Shown here in pieces: positions 1 through 13,647 of a stretch of 64,000 bases of DNA (the first letter of the stretch is position 1; each line of letters opens with the position of its first letter). Source of the DNA: Cyprinodon diabolis. Its lineage: Eukaryota > Chordata > Actinopteri > Cyprinodontiformes > Cyprinodontidae. The position numbers and the translations under genes were made by a program. Under the pieces are notes generated by a model. The model ran no database searches and was not told where the DNA came from. It saw only the letters and a program-made list of their open reading frames with translations. The DNA is taken from NCBI GenBank assembly GCA_030533445.1, contig CM060081.1:21001611-21065610 (forward strand). The letters are read 5' to 3'.

Positions 1-70
1 TTAATACTCTGAGCTCTGTGATCGCTCCCCTGGAAGCTGCTGCTGCCGCGGTGCATGCTGGGACAACAGT
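1..70. promoter_or_regulatory. GC-richer window edge with a GCATGCTGGGA motif
   Basis: The first 70 bases are clearly richer in G and C than the following sequence and contain GCATGCTGGGA at about 53-63. That string fits the reverse of the core bound by ZNF143 (SBS-type, CCCAnnATGC), which is frequent in vertebrate promoters. The window is cut here, so whether this is the edge of a promoter or first exon cannot be decided. The motif could also be chance. Confidence 0.2.
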
Positions 71-2161
71 CCATCTCAAGAACTGACAAGTCTGCTCTGA
101 TGCATACTCACTAAATAGGGAGGGGCGAGAAAAGTATCCGAGAACTTTGTCCGTTCTCGGTTTGCTGTTCTTGTGAATTGGAACAGTACTAGGGTTGAGG
201 CTAATGACGTCTCACAAGTACATGAGCACATGAGAACGCACAAGTACACATATTGAGAAACGGCCCTAGACTTTGCTTCTTTTGGTTTTGTAAAGCTAGT
301 AGGCAACTTTTCCGATAATGCCAGAAGGCAGAAGGGAAAATGAACCCAGTTCTTATGAGAGATGTAGGAACAGGTACTATTTACTATTGAGGCTAAAACC
401 TGCACAGCTCACAGAATTCCCACAGTCCACTCAGGTATGTGGAAGCCTCAAGTCAGCTTAAACTGATAAATGAGCCCACTAGGCTTCACAAAGCCTTACT
501 TCTCCACAAAGAAATAAGCCAAAATAAGTCACTTCTCTAGTCTTACCCAAACTTCATAGCCAAAATGGACAATAGTATATGATTGGGGAATAGTGTCATT
601 CTGAACACATTATCCCTGATGATGACCTTTGCAGGGAGACAGTGCAGGGCTGTGGTTGAAGATTTTTTTCAGCCTGGAGAGGGTAGTTATGTCTCAATTT
701 GATGGGAAGATGGAGAAAAAAAAACTTTCAGAGATTGCAAAAGACTTGAAACTGGGGAGGAGGTTTAACAACCACAAATATACAATCAGAGTTATTACTG
801 GTTTACATAAAAAAATTTCAAGTGCTAGAATGGCCCAGTCAAACTCAAGACCTTTAATTTAGAATCTGTCCTAAGATTTATAAAATTCATGTTCTCATAT
901 GCTCTACATCTAACCTGATTAAGCTCCAGCTATTTTGAAATAAATAATAAGGAATTTAAATTATGATTGAAAATTATTTTCAATAATAATTTCAAACATT
1001 TTCCTGTAATAATGATATACTTTGTATTGATCTGTCACATTCAATTACATTCAAAATACACAAAGGTTTGTGGTTTTAACATGTGAATTAACATCTCCCG
1101 AGCATAAATTACACATATAACATAACTATTTAAATATATTGCTATTATCAGATGGCTAGTAATCCTGTTTTAAGCCCATGAGTATTTTCAAAATTTTCAT
1201 AAAAGACAAAAACAGTAAAATGAAGCAGGAAAGGAATTAAGCTTCTTTAGTGATTAGTGACCTAAAGAATCGACTAAGTAATATGGATGCTATTGAGGGG
1301 ATTCTGTGCTTGGACGTGAAATGAGTGGACAGTGTGGTTGTGCTTTAAGGGTGACCGACCTGAGCATTGTGGATGTTTTTCCTCTACTTTCTCCGAGCTA
1401 TAACAATAGTTATTGTTTGAAAGGGCAGCCAATAGGCTCTCCCTCATCTTATTAGAATTCTCTCTTGCATCTCTTTTTGCTTCACCACTGAAAACACAAA
1501 TTGAAGATGAGATTGACTCGAAAAGCTATTTATTTTCCCCTTAATATGCGTGTGGCGCAGGTAACAGCACGGGAGTGGGCTGTTCCCGCTTTTAGTCCCC
1601 TCAAATCTAAAGTAAGCCCACTTTTAGATAGTCATAAAGGCTATCAAGACTGAGATATTCCTAGAGACCTCATTATGAGGATCCCACTTCCATTAAAACT
1701 CAGAATCTGAGGTTTTTCATATTGTGTGAAATCCTGGAACTCACCCGGACTGTGCAAAATGTCAGCAGTAGCAGTCACGTGACAGAGAGAGGTGCAAGAG
1801 GCAAAAAGTCACAGCAATTGTTTAATGATGGTGAAAAAGTACAGGTATTTCCATTTCCTCTCATAGCACTGTTTCAGTATAACTCATATTTAAAAGCATT
1901 CTGACTGTTTAACGTTGAATTTTCTGTTCGCAGGAAAGTGAATACTTTCATCATGAGTATGTATGCAATATAAATATCCAGTTTAAAGATGAATTTCAAG
2001 AGTTAATAACACATTTATTAATATTAAGTTCCTCCAATCTGTACAGGTCAACAATTATAAGCATACAGGCTAATATACAGACCTACATAAATTTGTAGTC
2101 ATCACCAAGTTTGAATATTAATCAGGATGGCTAGTTTACCACTGTTCTGTTGAGAACTGGT
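71..2161. other. Non-coding AT-rich stretch
   Basis: No coding exon, RNA gene or complete mobile element was recognised here, apart from the Tc1-like relic listed separately at about 617-866. Open frames are short and lack family motifs. The stretch is consistent with intron or intergenic DNA. Confidence 0.5.
617..866 (+). pseudogene. Tc1/mariner-like transposase relic
   Basis: Between about 700 and 845 the DNA follows the usual order of fish Tc1-like transposase genes: a TTGATGGGAAGATGGA stretch, then AAAAGACTTGAAACTGGGGAGGAGGTT, recognisable in pieces, then GTGCTAGAATGGCCCAGTCAAA. The last piece corresponds to the conserved WP-S-Q-SPDLNP block before the catalytic glutamate. Frames are broken and both terminal inverted repeats are missing, so it is a dead fragment. 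A 77-codon open frame crosses it but mixes frames relative to the family. The assignment rests on remembered family DNA motifs. Confidence 0.6.
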
Positions 2162-2164
2162 TAA

Positions 2165-2927
2165 TGCTACGTTCAGAGCACAAGTGCTGGAAGGAGCAAA
2201 AAAGCTTCTGCTTCCTCATTTTTGATGCTGGTAAACATTAAGGTCCGACCCGCGTCAAGAGCATCTTTGCCGCTCCTGAAGCACATCCAGTATAGTTTGT
2301 CCATATGCCACCGATGCTTCTGCTGCACCTGTGTTTAACGGCAGAGAGCTGCTTTGCTATATTTGCTGTTATAAGTGGGTAAAAAGTAGTTTAAATATGT
2401 TTAGTTTAAATATACCTCAAAACTTCATCTGTACAGTCAGTTCATCCAGATTACGATCCTCAAATATTATTTTCTGTCAGAGCCGCTCAGAGCCCCCTAC
2501 ACCGGTGGTGCTAGGAATCCCTTTCAACTGCAGCCTATGGCCTGAAAGGAGTTTTTCCATCTACATAATTGAAGCTGCAGGCACCACAATAATAAAATCT
2601 CAAATATTTTGCAGACAGGTTTCAACATAAGTTAATTTAGGCTTTAATGAACTGTTTCAGTGGAGTGATCATAGCAATCTGCATCAGCAGCGCTATGTCT
2701 GTATCCTTGCCAGCTCCCAGGTCAGCTTCTCTGATTGGTTGATGTGGCGGGTCGAGCAGCAAAAGTCCATTTTTCCAACTCCAGCATCTGCTGCTTTTAC
2801 AGCACGTCCTGCGCGTCAGATGCTCAGAAGCTCATGAGGCGCATGAGGTTGATGAGCGTCAACCATTGACTTTGCATGTAAACTAGCTGCTTCTTCTGCC
2901 TCTAAAGCGTGCGGTCTGAACGTAGCA
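2165..2927. mobile_element. PIF/Harbinger-like MITE with TAA duplication
   Basis: The left end TGCTACGTTCAGAGCACAAG (2165) and the reverse complement of the right end, TGCTACGTTCAGACCGCACG (2927), share 13 identical terminal bases and further partial identity. TAA lies directly outside both ends (2162-2164 and 2928-2930). A 3-bp T-A-A target duplication and a GC-rich end inside AT-rich DNA fit non-autonomous PIF/Harbinger elements. No transposase or Myb-like frame is visible. The 99-codon frame at 2331-2630 looks like chance. Confidence 0.7.
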
Positions 2928-2930
2928 TAA

Positions 2931-4442
2931 TTCTTTCGTTGGTTGGTTTAATGCAGGGGTCAATAATTTTAAGCCCAGTCCAAAAAATCGAATCGTGTAG
3001 AGGAAGGAATCATAGCGCAGGCATCATATAGGCGTGCTTTGTCAATTTGAGAAATCAGTTTATTTTTCATTAGTTTGTGTCTAGGTTTTGACCATCTAGA
3101 TGTTGATCTAAATTGATGTTTGTCATTCAGTTTAACTTTTAGTCAACTGAAAGTGAAAATGAGCTCTAGTAATATGATGTCTCCACCGTGTTTTTCAACT
3201 GGCTTTATGTTCTTGTTAATGTTACAGCTCAATCTGCCTTATCTGCCTTGAAAGCTTGTTTACAGAATACAGTTGGCCTTTCTTTATGGACACTAACGTG
3301 CTTCAGACACGCTTGAAAGTGTTGGATTTGTAGTGTCTTTTGATTGCAACCTCTAAGTCCACATTGATGTGAAAGCAAAGTGAACACAAGTCTTTGAGTC
3401 TATGACTGAAAACCACCTGAGATGTTCCAGGCTAGCTCCTAATCATCCTATCCAGTTCTATTTTCTCGTATTTAGACAGCTTGGGTTGGATGGTAGATAT
3501 TTAGCTGCTTTTGACCGTGACATTGATGCCAGACCTCTACCACCTCATTTTCAAAGACAAAGACTAAAATATTTATAAAAGCTGTCGTTACTTTCAAAAA
3601 TGCTTTTTTTCCCCAGTAATATTCTCAATTAAATCAAACCACATTTGTAAAACTGCATGTGTACATCTGAGACTTTAAATGAAATTTAACTGAGAAAATC
3701 CAAAATTGATACAAGGTTGTGCTTCAGTTTCTTCTTTAAAATAGTCTTGTCTGTTATCTTGTATAATCATTTCACCTCCGAAAATAAAAGATTTGAATTT
3801 ATCTGTTTTCTTATGGGAGTAAACTTATCTTGTCTGACTTCAGCTCTGTTAATCCTTAAGATACAGTAAATACAGTTCTGCATTCAAATGCCTCATAGAG
3901 ACTTTGACAGAAATATTTCTTATAATACATTTATAAGGTCCATGCCACAATTTAACCCCTGCAAATGATTCACACAATAATGCTGGAATTGAATTCACTA
4001 GCCAATGAACCTTAACATTTGGCTGCCGCATTAAGCTTAAAGCTGAAATCTTAAATTAAACTGCTGCAGCAAGTTTGAGTTGAAAAGGTCTCCTCTGACT
4101 AACTGCAGCTATTTAGGTTTAAAAATGACTCCTCTTTGCACTCATTAACTGCAGCATTGCACATTCATGCAGCGCCCCTGCCTTAAGCATGTGGATGAAA
4201 TGGGCAAACTGCCACTGAAATGAGTCCCCTCAAGTGTGACTTCTGGTTTCAACAACAAAACGTAACCAGCAGATTTTTCTGCCTGATTTTGACAGATATT
4301 CTTCTCCCTTTAAGCTCAGAAGCTACTATTGGCATATCACCATAAATATCCAGTAGTGAACAATAGCAGTTTTGGCATATATAAACAACTTTACAACTGT
4401 AGATAGAAAACTTTGAATCAATTTGACTGTATGATCTGCTGA
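2931..4442. other. Non-coding stretch without recognised features
   Basis: Nothing with motif support was seen. Base composition is AT-rich and only one short frame on the minus strand exceeds 60 codons, with no family resemblance. Confidence 0.5.
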
Positions 4443-4514
4443 ACTGTAAAGTGCTTTGAGATTACATGTGTTGTAAATTAGCGCTATATAAATAAACTGA
4501 ATTGGATTGAATTA
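4443..4514 (+). repeat. LINE 3' tail (CR1/L2-group type)
   Basis: The segment carries the characteristic fish LINE end: TAAAGTGCTTTGAGATTACA, then GCGCTATATAAATAAA, followed by GAATTG-like terminal repeats. This tail caps many 5'-truncated non-LTR insertions in teleosts. Only the 3' end is present, with no reverse-transcriptase frame upstream. The clade name is from memory of such tails and is less certain than the class. Confidence 0.6.
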
Positions 4515-7500
4515 AACCTATTTTGCTGCAAACTTGGCTTTTCTGACTAACAGTGGTCCCCTCACCTGCTCCATGAACCTGCACACCGACTGAAAAATGA
4601 TACATGGGAGTCACAAACATGCGCATGGAATAAATACACAGCTCAGACAGCTCAGGGGATAATATGACTCAGATTTGACTTTGGATATTATGGCACACTC
4701 AAACAAACACCAATTTAGTGGTTGGCCAGTGTTTAGATGAAGGCAAAAATGGCCTCTAGTCACCTTCCTCCCATTGAGGCAATAACAGGAACCACTGCAG
4801 CAATGAAAACCAAACAAATAATTTGTCTGTGTGAATCTGTGGAAATGCGTTGTTAGATTTCAATGGAATGGATTCCAAGTGGACAGTCAAACGTTCGCTA
4901 AGGCACAATTTCTAAAACAAAAGAACTGGTGGACAGAGATCTTTGCACTATGTTTGATTTGGTCATTTCTGATTACTAAACCCTCCTTACATACAAACGT
5001 CTGGGATGTGCTGACAATACTCTTCTGCCTGGCAGGCAGGAAGATGCTTAACGGTAGGCATTTTGATTATAAATTACATTTTTTTTAAAGTGAGTGAAAG
5101 CACAAAAGCCTCTACGACAACTGTGCTAATCATACTGACCTTACAAAGAGCAATTCCTCTAAGCACTAAATGCTAAAGTTTACCATAACTCTGAAATTGT
5201 TTACTCTGTTTTAAAATATTTATTATATTGTTATTGCCTGCAGAGCCGTGTCATATCAATTGCTTTTGCATACACACAGTATAACCTTATCTTTGCTTTA
5301 AATATACTTACATTGTATATCATTAAGGATCAGTCAGAGAAAGGGTTCTTAAGGTGCTGACCCTTTTTACAGCAAATGGATACACAACCAAAAATTTGAA
5401 CAGATTTACAGAAAAGCTTTGCCTTTGCATAAATTAGATCATTTCATTTCAAATGATCCTGAAGAACAGAAGGTCTACCCAGTAGCTTGAAAGATTTAAA
5501 TGAAATTTCTGTGAAGTGGAAAGAGATATAGCTCTGAAACTCTAGAACAATTAAGGAAAGCATTGATTATATATACTATAAACATTTTGACAAGGTCGTA
5601 TAGAAAAGCAGTATATCCTTATACTTGTTAAAGAGAAATTGGATATGCAAACATTTGCATTAGCAGGTAAGTTTATCTCAGATAAGTGCACCTCTGCTGC
5701 ATACAAACATTTGTTAAGATGTGCTGTTATAAGTAGAAAAAGAAGAGCCAATGTTCAAGAAAACCTATAAAAGGGTCAATGTTTAGAAAACAAGCCCACT
5801 AAAGGGTGTTTTAAAAGAACTCTACTCTTGTGAAAAATACACAAACATAAAGAAATGTGGAAACCATCAGGACATATAAAGTACATAACTACCTTTCAAA
5901 TTTGGTTTTCTTGTTCCACTCTAAGCCATCTATATCCCTATTCTGTTGAAAAGCTCCAGAACAAAGTCATCTGATAATGCCTTAGCATAGTGAAGTGGGG
6001 CAAAGTGACATCCATTGCACCATAACAAATGATGTTGCTAGATAAAGGCACACACATAAAATACCAATATTTGTTTGTAGATATTGTTGAAACAAAGCTG
6101 CAACAAAACAACGATAAGGTTATATATTCAAACTATTTCAACAATACCCCGTGTAAACACACTATTCCACTAATGTTAGGGTGAACTAGGATCAGTACAG
6201 GATGGACCCTCTTCCTTTAAAACAGCACAAACATTGTGCATTAATCTAGATCTTACATCACAGAGCCAACACACACATACCCTCCCACTGCTTCCCCCCA
6301 ATGAGAAACCTGCAAATCAATAACAGCAGGAATTGCACATAATCTCCTTTTTAATATGCCTGTCCTAAACCAGGGTTGTAATTGGAACCATAAGTAAAAA
6401 AAACTTGCCATTTATAAAATCTATCAATCTGTACTAAATAAGAGCCGATCTGGAACCTGAATGGATGAATAATTAAGGAGGAGGGGGGTCTGAGTGCTGC
6501 AGGCGTGCTACCCATAATCCATCTCGATCATCAACCCATTAAATTATCCAGCAGAATGCTCTGCGGCACAAGCAGCTTCTTACCATGTGATGTTTCTTGT
6601 CGATGCTAGAATCCCCTCTGTGAGCTGTAATGTTCTGCATTCATGCTGATATTTGCTTCTGTGTATTAGGAGTGATCCAACTGAATTCAGGTCAGGAGCT
6701 TTTTTTGCTCGTTTTAATTTCCATTCTTATTCCAGAGTGTGCCTTCCTGAATAATTAATTTTTTCTCTTAAAGTCAACTTCTCTACATCCTCTGGACCCA
6801 AAGAGCCACCCTGTGACAGCTCAAAGAAAAGCTAGCCTTAGGAATGATGACCAAAACTACAAGGCTTTTTTTCTCTCTTTTTTTGCCTTAAGACTTTTAA
6901 GAAAACTTTTTTTCAAACAACCACTTCAGAACATAGAGATGTGATTTTTACAGATTATTTTCAATGGGTTTCAGAAACAGAAGCCTATGTGTGAAGCAGA
7001 ACCATAAACTCAATTAAATTGGATATAACCAGGTCTTTTTCCACCTTTCACGTCTGCTTTGGTGTGAATGCAGCACTTTACTGTCTAAACACTGTGAGTG
7101 AAGTGATTTGGCCAGTAGGACCACTTCCACTCAGCACCTGATTGAGACACTGAAAAAATAACAGGCAATACAGCAAAGAATGTGGTAGAGTCTCAAACTT
7201 GGTTGTAAAAGCATGTTGTAAAATGCTAATATTTATTTTAAAAGTTTTGAAAAGGAAAAAACATGGGATAAATGCACTCTACTGATAGTATAAATGAAAA
7301 TAAATGGGCCAAAATTGGCAAAATTGTCACTAACTAGTACAGAGATCTTGCAGCAGCAGATTTAGCTACATTTATATGCCAAAATGAATTCCTGTAAAAC
7401 TGTTTAGTCTTCTAAAGCCCTATCATGTTGATCTTTAACATCTTCTATCGCTTGCATCTACTGAACTTATGCTGCTTCAATCTTGCTGAACATATCAGTA

Positions 7501-10500
7501 GTATGGAAAGGGAGGATACAACTAACAAATATTGGTGAAAGCGAAACATCGGCCAGCCATTAAATGGAGGAGAGAAATGTAAGAAAGATTTGTTTTATGC
7601 AATTTAAGGCTAAGTATGGAAAATCATAATTTTGGCAAAAACGCTGCTAACTGTTGACAGCTTTAGCAAACTTTTGCAGTTAACAGTGCTTCAATTGGCA
7701 TCTGATTTAGAGCCCCATCAAAGTTACACTCAAACAGTTATTCTTAAAATAAAATTTGTGATTTATCAAAAATCTACTATATTGGCAAAACACAGAAAGC
7801 CATTTCAAAATAATTTTTAGTATTTTTGTTTGCATTAAGGTCAACTTGTTGTAAGCATAAAAAACAACAGAAGACAGATTAAATCTGGACTCAAATGTTC
7901 TGCAATGATTATAGGTTCCATAACATGTAAAATATGACATCTGCAAAAACCGAAATACTCCAAATATTACAACTACAAAACTGTTGGTTTGTCCATTCAA
8001 ACATCCGAAGCTGACTGTTTAAGACTTTAAAAAAAATGTAAAAAAAATTGATAGTTAGTCCATGCTTAGGTAAAAAAGTAATGAAAATGGTTTGCCACTC
8101 AAAGAAGCTGAGAAAAATAAAATGAACTCTCAAGTAGTGAGAAATGAGAATTTAGTGACTGTATCTGATAAACGCTGTTCCACAAAGACAACCTCCTAAT
8201 CAAACTTTACTCATTATGGGAAAAATTATACATATTAGCTTTAGCTGAACTGTCAGCAGCCATGGACAAGATTTACAGGAAATTGGATTTTAGAAATTAT
8301 TAAGCACTACTTGCCCAGCGGCTTTGCAGTCTGTGAAACCGCTAGAATTAATTAAAAATAGGCTTTGAGTTCTTGGCTTTACTAATTTGAAGGTCAGGAA
8401 ATTATTGTGATTAAACTACAACTTTAACTTTACATTGGTATCTTATTGTGTGAATAATTACATATTTTGACACATATTTATGACACTGAGAATCAAATAT
8501 GTCCAACCAGCTTAATTAACAAACTGTGCCAATCACAGCTACAAGTGTTAAACCTGGGTAAGCCTTCTTGCTTCATCAATATGAACCAGACTGAAACAAA
8601 ACAGCAGGTGAAAAACCAGTGAACAAAACGAACACAAAAACACCTTTCAGGTGTCTCTCTTTTCCCTTCAAAGGTCAGCTGGCACGCTGCCACTGTGAAA
8701 TAGGAGAGGGTGAGCATGCTGACCAAGCACTGCAGGTAACTGACTATCTGTCCCCTCTGCTTTGCTAAAGGAATGAATGACTGTCAGCCCACACACACCT
8801 CCAACATTCGCCATCATACGATTCTTCATGGAGAAAGCAACATCAGAGTCAAGACCTATGAGATTTCTAGTGAATAATTGAAACCAACCCAAAGAAATGC
8901 AAATATAATAATCTAAGCAGACATTTTATTTTCCCAAACCATGATTTTCACCAGACCTTTCTCCAGGGGCTACAGCAATGAATAAGACTCTGTGCTGCAT
9001 GACTGGTATATAAATAAGGGTTGGAGTAAAGCAATGTGCCAGTGCAGGACTTTTATCATTTAAGAGTAGAGCTCCAAAAAGGTCTTCCTTTCTTTCTTTT
9101 GGTGTGAATATAATGCATTATTTATCTGCAATCCATAAAATAATAGAAAATTTTGCGCTGATATGCTTGTTGCATTCAAACTGAATATCTGTTTCTGCAG
9201 TTTATTAGAATTATCAAAGTAAACCTAGAGCTTTAGTTGTATAAAAGATATCAGTAAAGCTCTAAACAAAGTATGGAAGAAGATAGGAGCTAACAACACG
9301 GCGATCATAATTGACAACAATAACCATCCCTGTACATGCATGGGGTCTCGCTCTGGGTACTTACACTTCCTTTCAAAGTCAATAAAACATGACTATACAG
9401 TACCAAAAAGTCTAATGTTGACAAGTTGATTTAATTAAGCTGAGTTAATACACATCTGGAACCCCACCCCTGAGTGTGGGCCTGCATGGTGGTCTGCGTG
9501 CGGCATGCAAACCAGGTTTTGTTTTGGCTTATTCTGTGGACTTAGCAGAGCACACTCTACAGGTCGCAGTAAAGCTGGATTAGACCAATCTAATATAACC
9601 AAACATCAAGTATGTCTACTTTAGTAAAGGTGTATACCTGAAGTATTACAACTGGTCATTTATTAGAGGCATGATGTCTGTCAATATGTCCGAGTGGCAC
9701 ATTATAAAAGGCAAACTGTGAAAACCAGACTGAGTAGATAGAGTTGTTTGTTAGAAATATGAAAAAAAAAACAATAAGTCATTGACCACTGTAAAGCTAA
9801 CATTTGTTGAAAAAACTGCGGGCCTAGCTCTGCTAGTCTGATTCTTTGGATAAGAAGTGAAGGTGGTGGAGTGTAAATAAACAAACTCAACTGGAGACGC
9901 AACTGTGAAGTCATCAACAAGAAGGGACAGAGCACACTATACTTCCCAATGAAGCTTAGGTCCTTTAATGTCTGCAGAAAGATACTTCATATCTTCTATA
10001 AGCCTTTGTGGAGAATGGGAGTTCTTCAGAAGACTGTTAGAAAACAACTGAGTGTCTTTAACGAAAGACTCCAGATCAGGTGCAACACAGATCACTAAAG
10101 ATAATCCTTCTTGGCAAGAGAAAGAAATATTAACAGTATTCTTTTAAAAACATTAATTTTTGTTTAGGGTCAGTAAAGTATCTTTTTATTGAATTAAACC
10201 AAATTGAACTGCATTGAACTGAATGATTCATTGCCTTCAGAATGTCCTCTATTAATTAAAGCTTAAATCCAACATTGTCTTAAAAAACTTCATCAAAGAT
10301 ATTGATCTATTAAAGTCCTCCTCAATTTTTTGTTTCAATAAACAGGTTATTTTATAGCTAGTGAGGTATAGTAGGGTAATGACCAATGCCTGACAATTTT
10401 TTTTAAAGCTTATATCGGCCAATATAAATAATTTGCGGATAATATTATGCATCCCCATGACATTATGATGCACTGTGGTCACTAAGGGTTGGACATAGTC

Positions 10501-12712
10501 AGCAACAATCTTAACATTTTTCTAAATCATTGTGAAATGCAGTCTCAGTTTCCAGCTCTTAGCTGACACGAGTGCCACACAATTGGCTCCTCTGTAGCCC
10601 CTCTGTATCAAGGTTTGACATTTTGTGCTTTCAGAGATAATACCCTACATACTTTGTTTACAAAAGGTAGTAATTTGAGCTTCAGTGGCATATCATCATT
10701 TCAAACTAGTCTGAAATCTTCTGACCTCTGACATTAATCAGGTATTTCTTTTCACACTACTGTTAACTGGACGGTTTCCTTCTTTTCAGACCATTTTAAT
10801 TAGACCAAGACAAAATTGAGAAAAAAATCCAAGCAGATAAGTCGTTCGGAAATAGTCAGACCTGACCATTTCACACCAAAAAACATCCACAAAGTCAATT
10901 ACATCCCCTTGCTTCCTCATCCAGGTGATCAATTTGTGCCTCAGGAATCTGGCTTCTCCATATATGTTCAGACCTTCATACAACTGCCTCAAAGAGAATT
11001 TTTCAAAACTAATGCCTCCACTTATGTCAACTGGTGCCTAGAAAAGCATAGAAAATAATTTACATACCGACTGCATGTTTCCCGAGTCCCATCCAAATTG
11101 CATCATTTTATTTGGGGGGCTTTATTTATTTATTTATCTATTGCAAGCAATAGTATTTTACAAGACAGCATATTGATATAACTCTTGAAGCGCCCTTGGT
11201 TAAATGTCAGTCTTGCTTCTACAGTATGAGAAATTGGAAAAACCCTAATATAACTTTGTGGATTTCCTTCGGCTACCCTTACCTCCTCCCACACAAAAAC
11301 CCATGTATGGTTAATCTAAAAGTACTTCCTCCATTGCTACTGGTCGGTGCACTGAATTAACTTCAACCCCTGGCACTGCAGAATCTTTGCTTTAAGAAGT
11401 GTGACTTTTTTTACTCCCATGGCTCTATTTGTTCTTTGCATTTGACCTATTCCAAGTTGACTTCATCCATTAGGCAGAAAACTAATTGCGTAGACAGTCC
11501 TAACTAAGGAAGGGTGGTACTTATGACAAGCTGAAGGGCTTCAATAATTTAAAAATGAATTTCACACACCTGTGGTAACTATAGAGCCATTGTAATAACC
11601 TTGAGAGTATGGCCAAAGAGAGATTCTATTTAATGAGTATGAGGGATGACTTAGTGGTAAACACCTGTGATTGATGCAACGTGATAAAGAAGCCTAACTC
11701 TGTATCTGACATTGATCTGTGCTTGGCTTCCTGTTTTCTATGCCTGCTGGAGTCTATTGAGTTGGGTAAACAAAAGAGATGGCTAATAAGTTGCCATCCT
11801 GTGTAATCAATGTCGCCTCTAAGTGTGTCCAACATAGCCATGTCATGTTCGATAAAAGATACACAGAAATTGAAAGTTTTAAAGCTGAATTTTGAACAGA
11901 GGGGGACATAAAAGAAGGGATGGAGATTGAGAGACGAGAGGTTGCTTGATGGCATACTCTCCAGACAAATCAATTGCAACCTGTCTGCCATTATTTACAA
12001 AAAGCCTCCCCAGAATCATACACAACAAAGTCTGGAACCTTAAATAAACTTTGGGACTAAACCTCAAATCAGCTTGTGACTATTTCATATAGTTTTAGGA
12101 AACTTCAAGTAACTTTATCAAAGTAGACATTAAAAACTTTCTCCGATTTCACTAAACTTTCATCAGTATTTAATTTCTCTTCTAGCTTTTACTGGGTCTT
12201 GGTGCTGTATTTAACACAACTGATAACAACTGGCTCAGGTTTGACAAACCTGGACTACTTTAAATGTGTAGACAGTTTTAAATTAAAACCATTAAAAACT
12301 CAATTTAGAGCTTCCTCAGATTAAGAAGTAGAAAATCTATAAAGTGTTATGGAACACCCTTTAAAAATCTTTGTCAAATAGCCTGATTGTTCTAAATTAT
12401 TGCGCTCACTAACACATCCGTTGGTATCTGCAAGCCAATTGAAAAACATGATTTTATAGTTTCCTTTAACCCATTTAGTGAATTTTATCATTTTGAAGAT
12501 TGCCATACCGCAGAAGTAAAAGAGAGAAGAGAAAACAAGAAGAAGGAGATGAGACATGAGGAGGTGACAGTTGAACAATTTAGAGGATGACAAGGACAGC
12601 GTAAACACAAAGAAAACCCCCAACTGAGTAGTTAAAGCATTAAACTGGAGAGCTCTACTGTCCCTAAACTAAAAGACATTTTGCTACTGTTTTATGCAAA
12701 TGGTTATTCAAC
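4515..12712. other. Long non-coding stretch
   Basis: About 8 kb with no recognisable exon, RNA gene or complete transposon. Frames of 60-97 codons at 4.6-5.1, 7.6-8.9, 9.7-11.1 and 11.6-12.6 kb have no conserved motif and overlap each other on opposite strands, as chance frames do. The least AT-rich patch, about 6480-6830, has no long frame and could be a conserved non-coding element, which only a cross-species alignment could show. Confidence 0.5.
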
Positions 12713-13647
12713 TAAAGCCCCTGTTACATCTTTGATGATTTAGCCAGTGTATGCCTGACATACGGAAAATCTGGCAAAAACGCTGGCATACGTTGGATAA
12801 GCAGTGGGTACGTTTTGTGTAAGTCATGAGCACGCAGAAGCACGCTGGCACACGTCGACATACGGCTAGTACGTATGTCAAAACTTCTTGACATATGCCA
12901 GCGTATGCTCATACGTGGGCCATAAGTTAAAGATAAGTCATTGACCTACGTTAAGTGTAAGTTAAGCATAAGTCGTGGCGTCTAGCTTATCCAAAACCAG
13001 TAACTTGTGCATAATTTATGCTTAACTTATCACTAACTTATATCAAGGCATATCAACATATTTGATGTATTGCAGACAACCACTGAGTGTGTTTCTAACT
13101 TACAGCTACTGTATAATGGCATTTTGGCAGCATTTTGGTATAAAAGGTGGTTCACAGGAGGAAAAGTTCTCCTCCAGGAAGCATCCGCATCATAGGGTGA
13201 GCGAGAAGGTGAGTGTGATGGATCCTTCCACTGTCTCAACCGACAAACTTCCCAGAAGACATAACACTAAATCTATTGCGACTACTAACTGTCTTTCCTT
13301 CATTTTCCGTTTTCTTTTTTTCTTTTCTTTTTTGGAGTCGGGCGGTAAACAGCAGCTAGGTTAATACCACAATAAAAGACATCTTTTTATGCAGACCAGG
13401 CGCCTGTGGCGCATTGCTGCCCCCCTCATGACACTGGCTTGAGCATCGTTTCAAGGGTATTATGTGCTGTGCGTTACGCATAAGTTAGGCTGTCGTTGGA
13501 CATATGCTCCAGGGTCCTTATGACTTTGCTACGTATACACCCAAAATTGAAAAACTACATAGAAAGTTCAGTGTATTCCAGGATTTTAGAAGATTCTGGG
13601 ATTTTAGGCATACGCTGGCTAAATTTCCAAGGTGTGATAGGGCCCTA
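12713..13647. mobile_element. DNA-transposon-like element with about 40-bp imperfect terminal inverted repeats
   Basis: The left end at about 12713 contains CCTGTTACATC and then ATTTAGCCAGTGTATGCCT. The reverse complement of the right end has CCTATCACACC and then ATTTAGCCAGCGTATGCCT, so about 40 bases pair imperfectly. Inside each end, CATACG/CGTATG and ATAAGTTA-like words recur, as subterminal transposase-binding repeats often do. An internal GGTATAAAAGG TATA-like box lies at about 13138, before a 100-codon frame (13062-13364) that matches no family I know. An AATAAA lies at about 13370. No clear target duplication was found, so the superfamily stays open. Confidence 0.5.
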
